From Achatina immaculata (lineage: Eukaryota; Mollusca; Gastropoda; Stylommatophora; Achatinidae), in NCBI GenBank assembly GCA_009760885.1, contig CM019713.1, positions 24,808,427 through 24,872,426 on the forward strand: DNA of 64,000 nucleotides, given 5' to 3'. This document shows, piece after piece, positions 57,173-64,000 of this stretch (the first letter of the stretch is position 1; every line of letters starts with the position of its first letter). The notes below the pieces were generated by a model that saw only the letters and a program-made list of their open reading frames with translations, was not told the DNA's origin and ran no database searches. A program made the position numbers and the translations under genes.

Positions 57173-57267
57173 CAAAATAAGAATTATCGTAATTTAAGTA
57201 ATTTGTTCCAAAAACAGCATAGAAAAAAGCAAAAAAAAAACCTGACTATTCCATTTTAGTGTACAAT

Positions 57268-57445
57268 TTTAGATGCACGAGTGGCGAAGTGGTTAGTACA
57301 CTGGTCTCTCCTGCGAAGGTGGGTGGTTGGAATCCAACCAGATACGCCCCAGCCACCCAGCAGTAGAAATGGGTACCTGGTTTCTTCTCGAGTTAGGAAG
57401 GAAAGGCGGGGTGACACTCGGTAGATAGTTCCAGGAAAGTACGGT
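57268..57445 (+). mobile_element. tRNA-derived SINE, least rearranged copy
   Basis: The head 'gagtggcgaagtggttagta' (A-box region) and 'ggttggaatccaacc' (B-box region) resemble a tRNA promoter. A single linker unit (ccagccacccagcag) follows, then the core 'gggtacctggtttcttctcg' and 'aggaaaggcggggtgacac'. The tail 'ggtcactaacaccatatccc' leads straight into the 51-bp array. It is not an intact tRNA gene, because acceptor-stem pairing and the CCA-end region are missing. Confidence 0.78.
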
Positions 57446-57965
57446 CACTAACACCATATCCCCTAGCTACTTTCATAACGTGGCTAGCTTTACTTACATT
57501 AACACCATATCCACTAGCTACCTTCATAACGTGGCTAGCTTTACTTACATTAACACCATATCCTCTAGCTACCTTCATAACGTGGCTAGCTTTACTTACA
57601 TTAACACCATATCCTCTAGCTACCTTCATAACGTGGCTAGCTTTACTTACATTAACACCATATCCCCTAGCTACCTTCATAACGTGGCTAGCTTTACTTA
57701 CATTAACACCAAATCCTCTAGCTACTTTCATAACGTGGCTAACTTTACTTACATTAACACCAAATCCTCTAGCTACCTTCGTAACGTGGCTAGCTTTACC
57801 TACATTAACACATATTCCTCTAGGTAATTTCATAACGTGATTAGCTTTACCTACATTAACACCATATCCTCTAGCTACTTTCACAACGTGGCTATCTTTA
57901 CCAACATTAACACCATATACCCCGGGGTACTTTCATAACGTGATTAGCTTTACCTACATTTATCG
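57437..57965. repeat. 51-bp minisatellite, about 10 copies, rooted in a SINE tail
   Basis: Unit attaacaccatatcctctagc plus taccttcataacgtggctagctttacttac. Its 'actaacaccatatccc' part also occurs on the minus strand near 2810, beside a SINE-like fragment, without being repeated. Being divisible by three, it opens frames on both strands (57393-57884 minus, 57480-57827 plus), which I reject as genes. Confidence 0.92.
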
Positions 57966-58345
57966 CAACAAGTTTAAGGTGTTTTCTTACATTACACTTG
58001 AGTACTAGAATCTGATATAACTATGCAACACGTCAGAAATGTAACAGTGCGGGTCTCTTACTCGGTTACCAAGAGAGAGGTGGTCTGGAGCCTGCAGTTT
58101 ATTGGGTCGTAGTTATTTTGCATGTTTTCCACGTGATCATTAATGTTTATTTCCCAGGTTGTATGTGGTCAGTCTCTTCATCCTTTTTTTTTCCTCTCTT
58201 CCTTAATATATGACATTCCCCATTCTCCACGATGCCGGTGCTTCTAAATTCTGTTCATGCAAACTTTTGGATAGAACTGCTCAGAAGCTTCAAGGAGCCC
58301 TCCAGATGCTCGACAATTCCTGATAATCTTAATTACAGTATTGCC
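57966..58345. other. unique sequence, no recognised gene
   Basis: No repeat or ORF of interest. Confidence 0.45.
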
Positions 58346-58349
58346 CCAT

Positions 58350-58745
58350 GAATCCGAAGGCCCCATAACTTGATCAACTTGGAATTCGAAATGCCAGAAC
58401 TTGAACAGCTTGGAATCCGAACGCCCCAGAACTCTAACAACTTGGAATCCGAACGCCTCATAACTTGAACAACTTGGAATCCGAAGGCCCCATAACTTGA
58501 ACAACTTGGAATCCGAACGCCCCATAAGTCAAACAACTTGGAATCCGAACGCCTCATAACTTGAACAACTTGGAATCCGAACGCCCCATAAGTCAAACAA
58601 CTTGGAATCCGAACGCCTCATAACTTGAACAACTTGGAATCCGAACGCCTCATAACTTGAACAACTTGGAATCCGAAGGCCCCATAACTCGAACAACTTG
58701 GACTTCGAACTAAAAATTAAAGCAATCTGAACGCTGCTTTGGAAT
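58350..58745. repeat. 32-bp minisatellite formed from the left arm of a Tigger element, about 11 copies
   Basis: Unit aacttggaatccgaacgcct plus cataacttgaac. Its 'cttggaatccgaac' is the reverse complement of 'gttcggattccaag' at the right end of the element (about 59649-59662), i.e. the terminal inverted repeat. The three minus-strand ORFs here are artefacts. Confidence 0.85.
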
Positions 58746-58789
58746 CCGAACGGCCAGCGCGCTGTTCGTGTGTGTTTGTGCGTACGCAT

Positions 58790-59295
58790 CTCTGGGAAAG
58801 CCCGTGGGTTTGGAAGTCAGCGAAGAGGATGTCAACGAGTTAGTGGAGGATCACAGGACTGAGCTGACAACGGAAGAGCTTCAGCACCTCAAGCAGCAGC
58901 AGAAAGAAGTCGTAGAACAAATTTCATCAAGGGAGGAAGAAGGAGACACTGGAACCAATCCCAGTGCTGAAATCAAGGATCTTCTCAGCATGTGGTCAAA
59001 ATCCCAGGCAGTCGCTGAGAAGTGGCACCCTTAAAAAGCCCTTGCTAACCGGCGTGCTAACTTGTTCGATGATAACATCGTTGAACATTTTAGAGAAGTT
59101 CAAAAAAGGTCGCCAACATCAGACCATTTTGGAACGTTGGTTCTCAAAAGACACCACGATCAGTGACCTCAAGCCTTCTGCAAGTGGTAGCTTAACAAAG
59201 GGGATGAAAAGGCAAAGAATGCAGACACCAAAACCACTAGAAACGCAGTTACCTGATGTTATCATGGAAGGTGGCTCACCTTCCAAGCAATAATC
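58790..59295 (+). pseudogene. Tigger-like transposase C-terminus
   Basis: Reads LGKPVGLEVSEEDVNELVED, HRTELTTEELQHLKQQQKEV, SAEIKDLLSMWSK and EKWHP, then a stop at about 59032. After a frame change it reads NLFDDNIVEHFREVQKR. This matches the tail of TIGD1/Tigger-type transposases (EELTTEELQxLxxEQQ ... IKxxCxxWxxxQxFxEKHHP ... NRAVNLFNDNxMSHFREILKRR). These enzymes cut and paste elements at TA sites; the part kept here is non-catalytic. Confidence 0.88.
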
Positions 59296-59529
59296 TCTCT
59301 CCTCCTCCAGCTTCCACATGCGCCATCATCATTCCTTTTTAGGATAAATATAGGTTTTTATATTTTTAATTTTAGTAATTTACATTTTTATTCAAATATT
59401 ATTGTTATTTATTAAAATTTTACCTACAACTCCAGTGTATTTACTGTTAAAATCATTTTGAAAATTCCAGTTCGTGGAACCCAGGAACGGATTAATCCAG
59501 TTTCTATTTTAAATGGGAAAAATTGTCTT

Positions 59530-59645
59530 GGAACTCAAACGATTTGGAACTCGAACGATTTGGAACTCAAACGATTTGGAACTGGAACAATTTGGAACTC
59601 AAACGATTTGGAACTCGAACGATTTGGAACTGGAACGGGGTTCTG
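59530..59645. repeat. 16-bp repeat in Tigger right arm, about seven copies
   Basis: Units gaactcaaacgatttg, gaactcgaacgatttg and gaactggaac. They lie just inside the right inverted repeat. Confidence 0.85.
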
Positions 59646-59689
59646 GAACGGATTAAGTTCGGATTCCAAGGTATCAGTGTTTAAGGAAC

Positions 59690-60150
59690 TGCCGCTTTAG
59701 AAGGCATCTGTTGTCAGTCTCGTAGACCGTTTCAAATTAATTTCAAGGAAAAACAAACATTCAGTTTACTTTTATTAAAAAAAAAAACAAAACAAAAAGA
59801 CAATTATAGATTATGAATGCTAAGAGAGGGGTGGCATTTTGTTCAAAATAACCCTTTTACTTTCATCTTATTTGTTGAAAAAGCACTTTACGAAAACAGG
59901 AAAGAAAGAGAAAAGCTTGACTACAGTGTGGAGAAAAGCAAGCTATTAAAACATATAACATGGCAAGCATATAGACTGTAAACAGACAAGTATATAGACT
60001 ATTTAGACAAGTGTATAGACTGTATATAGGCACGCATATAGACTTATATAGACAGGTATATAGACTGTATATAGACAAATATGTAGACTGTGTATAGACA
60101 AGTATGTAGACTGTATATGGACAAGTATGTAGACTGTATAGATCGACCAT
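59690..60150. repeat. AT-rich spacer followed by degenerate TATAGAC repeat
   Basis: 59690-59960 is unique. 59965-60145 consists of about ten imperfect units of tatagactgtatatagacaa and tatgtagactg. The minus ORF (95 aa, Tyr/Leu/Cys-rich) is a translation of the repeat. Confidence 0.75.
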
Positions 60151-60164
60151 TTTAACATAGGCAG

Positions 60165-60660
60165 GAGTGTACAGGAAGTCTTATCTTAAATCTCATATCC
60201 TTCCCGTGCCCTTAGACGTCACAAAAGGCTCGCAAGGTGGTTCGCCAAGTTTTCCTGCTTTCGGCGAGCTTTTCAACCTCATCAAGGGATTTTATGCCTA
60301 CTAACCTCTTTTAACGATGTCCTCTTTTAGAGTTTCACGTGGTCGACCTTTTTTTTTCTTCAGCCTGTTGTGTTCCACTTGATAGCATGTTTTGGGATTC
60401 TCTGATTATTTCTTCTCATCACGTGATCAACATATGTCCATTTTCTTTTCCTGATCACCCATGAGACTGATTCTTATTCAGTCATCTGCCTTATCTCTGC
60501 GTTGCTCTTGAATTCGTTCCACTTGATGTCGAATATTTTCCTTAGGCATTTGTTTTCAAAAGAATCTAATTTGTGTTCTATTTCTTTAGTTGTTTTCCAG
60601 CTTTCGCATGCAAAAATTAGGGTGGATATTGCATTTGAATTAAATAGTGTTAACTTGGTT
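60165..60660 (-). pseudogene. LINE C-terminal remnant (family 6)
   Basis: On the minus strand: TKLTLFNSNAISTLIFACES, then KLDSFENKCLRKIFDIKWNE, FKSNAEIRQMTE, a stop, and then KKGRPRETLKEDIVKR and AESRKTWRTTLRAFCDV. This is the usual distal LINE ending. It is interrupted at 60660 by a LINE end in the opposite orientation. Confidence 0.75.
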
Positions 60661-60835
60661 TTTAGTAAGGGTAGACCAAAAGAGACATGGAGAAGAACAA
60701 CAGAAAGGATGTTGAGCAATAGAAGGCTCACCTGGGCAAGAGCAGAAAAAAGGCGAAGGACAGGCATTTGTGGAAAACCCTTGCGGAAGCCCCATGTACC
60801 CTGGGCACTTAAGGTTCAGAGAGAGAGAGAACTTG
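60661..60835 (+). pseudogene. LINE 3' end (family 5), inserted head-to-head with family 6
   Basis: GRPKETWRRTTERMLSNRRL, TWARAEK, then 3' UTR 'cacttaaggttcagagagag'. It is nearly identical to the reverse complement of 53915-54090 and begins abruptly after 'tttttagtaag' of the minus-strand LINE. It is either a very short 5'-truncated insertion or a twin-priming-type product. Confidence 0.78.
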
Positions 60836-62730
60836 GTTTTTGTGCTTATAACTTTTGAATGCATATGTTCTCAAGATTCTTGAAGATCGATGCTGCTTTT
60901 ACATTCTGCTAGTGTCACCATCCTGGTCTATGTAGCTGCCAAGGTATGTAAACTGGTTGACAGAAGGTCTGGCAGATGTTAAATACTCGGAGACGCTAGT
61001 AGGAAGTGTAACTGTGTATTAGACACGCTTATACAGTAACTGTCTTTGTCAGGAGTGGAGTGGAGTGATGTGGAGTGGAGTGGAGTGGTCTAGCGAAAAA
61101 AAAAACGTTTTTCATTCTCATAAACATTTTTGGATCAGTGGTTTTCAACGTCCCAGTCCCAGTCCTAACTTTCAATACAGACTTGTCTCCGGGTCTTCCT
61201 CTATACATTGCACGACCACCCAGAAACGATTTTCACCATCACATATTCTTGTACGGCGGTAACTGCTTTATTAATTGTTCTGGAAGCGCCTGGCTTGTGA
61301 GCCACTTCCTACCATGTTGAGAACCCCTGTTTACGCACAGTAATTAAAAATCCCAAAATAAATTTGATTTTAAACTTAAAAAGTTTCAGGCCCTATGAGA
61401 TTTCCTTTCGGGAAGGGAGGTTAGGGTCAGAGTATCGCTTCGGGGCTGCTTTAAGGGGCTGGGGGGGGGGGCCCTAAGGGCTTCAGGAGCCCCGTAGTAT
61501 GACGACAGACAAAAGGTATGGAGTGGTGTGGCGGTGGAGGGGGGGGGGTCTGGTACCTGCTTTCAAAATTTTTCTTACAGGCCCTGAAAAGAAGAAAAAA
61601 TTTGAATAAATAAAGGATGACTGGCCAAGGACAAGCGTGAATGGAGAAACTGAATTTTTGTTCATTGTGTTTTACCTATAAACTTCGAGGATGGAAGGAA
61701 CGCACTTCATGCATCTGTGAGCACGTCCTGTAATCCTCTTAGCTTGAAATCTGATTAGAAAGAAAAAAAAAACGTCATAGGAAAGCCAAGCTTTGTCCCG
61801 TTTTGATTCTATACTCCTAATCGATTTCTCTTAACCGTCAAGTGAGTGTCGATACTGCCATGTGGGTATTATGGCTTGAGCGATTTCTTTCAAAGGAGAA
61901 AACAATGTCCAGCAGTGAATGTAGAACACCTTTAAAGGTCACTTAGGAGCGTCAGATTTTCTGTTTGCCTCTGCCAGGGCTAGCAGTCTTAAAATGTCTC
62001 AGAGAAAAGGCGGAAAGATCTGTCGGTGAGTGTCGCGGCCCATGTTATGTTAACATAATCGATGAAACAGAAACAATGCAAAGACGTAAGGGGAGGAAGC
62101 CTCGATCTCAGCTTACAGGAGGATGGAGGATGGACTGGAGAGGCCAGGTTACAGCCAGAAGGTCACGTGATGTCACTGTGGATGAGGAGGTCTGTGAATT
62201 AGCTCAGTGACATTTTGTGAAGGTATGGGGGAAGGAACTGCTCGTGGGATATTCTTGGTCTTGCTTGCTGTATTGACGGAAATGCGCAATGACAACGTGA
62301 CCTTTCAAAGAGAATTCTGGGATATTCTTGCCTTTTTTTTAGGAGCGGGGGGGGGGGGGGGGGGGGAATGGGGGGAGGAGAAGAAGAGGGGCAAAGAAAG
62401 CGGCGGATGATGATGATACATCGTCACATGGGGTTAAACTCTTCTCGTAAAACAAATAAAATGAAACGCTTCTCGTCCACAACCAGTCAGGTTAAACATT
62501 AATAGTTAAACACTAATAGTTGAGCAAAAATAGATATCAGCAGAGTTTGCAAAATACGAGTATAGCAGCATCTGAAAACTACAAAAAATAGATGGATTGA
62601 TTTCTCATATTTGTAATATTGCGGGGAAAACTGAGAGTTCATGAGGAAAAGGGAATACTGTCAGAAAGGAAACTCAGGAATAGTAAAGGACGACACAAAA
62701 CATGTGGGGAAAAGAATACAGAAGGAAGAT
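60836..62730. other. about 1.9 kb without recognised gene
   Basis: Holds a (GGAGT)n tract at 61053-61090, G runs at about 61461-61470, 61540-61548 and 62346-62366, and scattered small ORFs (61965-62210, 61065-61320) with no recognisable domain. A further decayed LINE piece is possible at 60860-60960, but I cannot support it. Confidence 0.45.
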
Positions 62731-62734
62731 AAAG

Positions 62735-64000
62735 AGTGTACACTAATCAACATAACTAGAGGAATGCGTGTACACTAATCAACATAACTAGAGGAATGCG
62801 TGTACACTAATCAACATAACTAGATGAATGCGTGTACACTAATCAACATAACTAGATGAATGCGTGTACACTAATCAACATAACTAGATGAATGCGTGTA
62901 CACTAATCAACATAACTAAAGGAATGTGTGTACACTAATCAACATAACTAGATATTTGTGTGTACACTAATCAACATGGCGAGAGGAATGTGTGTACACT
63001 AATCAACATGACGAGAGGAACGTGTGTACACTAATCAACATGACGAGAGGAACGTGTGTACACTAATCAACATGACGAGAGGAACGTGTGTACACTAATC
63101 AACATGACGAGAGGAACGTGTGCACACTAATCAACATAACTAGAGGAACGTGTGTACACTAATCAACATGGCGAGAGGAATGTGTGTACACTAATCAACA
63201 TGACGAGAGGAACGTGTGTACACTAATCAACATAACTAGAGGAACGTGTGTACACTAATCAACATGGCGAGAGGAATGTATGTACACTAATCAACATAAC
63301 TAAAGGAATGTGTGTACACTAATCAACATGGCGAGAGGAATGTGTGTACACTAATCAACATAACGAGAGGAATGTGTGTACACTAATCAACATGGCGAGA
63401 GGAATGTGTGTACACTAATCAACATAACTAAAGGAATGTGTGTACACTAATCAACATGGCGAGAGGAATGTGTGTACACTAATCAACATAACCAGAGGAA
63501 TGTGTGTACACTAATCAACATAACGAGAGGAAGGTGTGTACACTAATCAACATAACTAAAGGAATGTGTGTACACTAATCAACATAACTAGAGGAATGTG
63601 TGTACACTAATCAACATAACTAAAGGAATGTGTGTACACTAATCAACATGACGAGAGGAATGTGTGTACATTAATCAACATGACGAGAGGAACGTGTGTA
63701 CACTAATCAACATGACGAGAGGAATGTGTGTACACTAATCAACATGACGAGAGGAACGTGTGTACACTAATCAACATGACGAGAGGAATGTGTGTACACT
63801 AATCAACATAACGAGAGGAATGTGTGTACACTAATCAACATAACGAGAGGAATGTGTGTACACTAATCAACATAATGAGAGGAACGTGTGTACACTAATC
63901 AACATAACGAGAGGAATGTGTGTACACTAATCAACATAAGGAGAGAAATGTGTGTACACTAATCAACATAACGAGAGGAATGTGTGTACACTAATCAACA
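62735..64000. repeat. 32-bp minisatellite, about 39 copies, continuing beyond the window
   Basis: Unit gtgtacactaatcaacataa plus cgagaggaatgt, with taactag/tggcgag/tgacgag and aatg/aacg variants in patches. The array is cut by the window end. Confidence 0.95.

Larger units (their letters stand above)
58350..59680 (+). mobile_element. pogo/Tigger DNA transposon remnant
   Basis: A left inverted-repeat region (tandemly expanded), the C-terminal end of a transposase, an AT-rich 3' UTR (59340-59460) and a right arm ending 'taagttcggattccaaggta' are recognisable. The DNA-binding and DDE catalytic domains are absent: only about 45 bases separate the left arm from the transposase tail, so this is an internally deleted, non-autonomous copy. 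Confidence 0.82.

Noticed and set aside
57268..57345. tRNA gene
   Set aside because: A- and B-box-like blocks are present, but the tRNA fold is not complete and the sequence continues into a SINE core found elsewhere in the window.
57393..57884. 163-aa protein with VARGYGVNVSKASHVMK repeats
   Set aside because: Minus-strand reading of the 51-bp array, whose period is divisible by three.
58244..58789. Three overlapping ORFs with FQVVQVMRRSDSKL-type repeats
   Set aside because: Translations of the 32-bp array derived from the Tigger arm.
60502..60858. 118-aa plus-strand ORF
   Set aside because: A chance fusion of the antisense of one LINE with the sense end of another.
61965..62210. 81-aa ORF with Arg-rich centre
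   Set aside because: No family resemblance, no splice or promoter context; length expected by chance.

Overview
This is eukaryotic, non-coding, repeat-dominated DNA. A spliced metazoan potassium-channel exon, several degenerate LINE families, tRNA-headed SINEs, a pogo/Tigger remnant and roughly 30 kb (about half the window by my tally) of minisatellites and microsatellites suggest a lophotrochozoan animal. A mollusc, perhaps a gastropod, is my best guess, but nothing in the sequence proves the taxon. I see no prokaryotic gene, operon, CRISPR array or rRNA gene.

Only one conventional gene piece is convincing: a 231-bp exon on the minus strand (29622-29852). It encodes the core of the N-terminal PAS (eag) domain of a KCNH voltage-gated potassium channel and is closest to the ELK subgroup. 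It has good splice sites and conserved phase. If the gene is alive, much of the window is intron.

Layout. 1-6170: minisatellites (19, 34 and 41 bp) and purine-rich or triplet microsatellites. 6172-9163: a near-perfect 1,496-bp tandem duplication. 9168-10506: a 45-bp minisatellite that happens to be open in one frame for 477 codons. 11181-14122: a 1,471-bp tandem duplication leading into a 3.5-kb array of 31-32-bp units. 19489-27260: arrays of 44, 26, 33 and 24 bp. 27870-34040: LINE and SINE graveyard around the KCNH exon. 34110-48629: a triplicated segment (AGAC/GAGA microsatellite, 38-bp repeat, LINE 3' coding end) whose last part seeds a 55/57-bp minisatellite. The three copies of the segment carry about 2, 10 and 160 repeat units. 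48629-53875: LINE reverse-transcriptase copies inserted in and duplicated together with that array. 53915-60830: more LINE ends, a SINE with a 51-bp array, and a Tigger remnant whose arms have become tandem repeats. 62735-64000: a 32-bp array running off the window.

The main biological theme is that many minisatellites can be traced to pieces of transposable elements: a LINE C-terminal coding region, the linker of a SINE, a SINE-associated tail, Tigger terminal arms, and a dispersed microsatellite-headed element present in at least four or five places. In that dispersed family almost every copy carries a different minisatellite. This last family is the best candidate for something not yet described.
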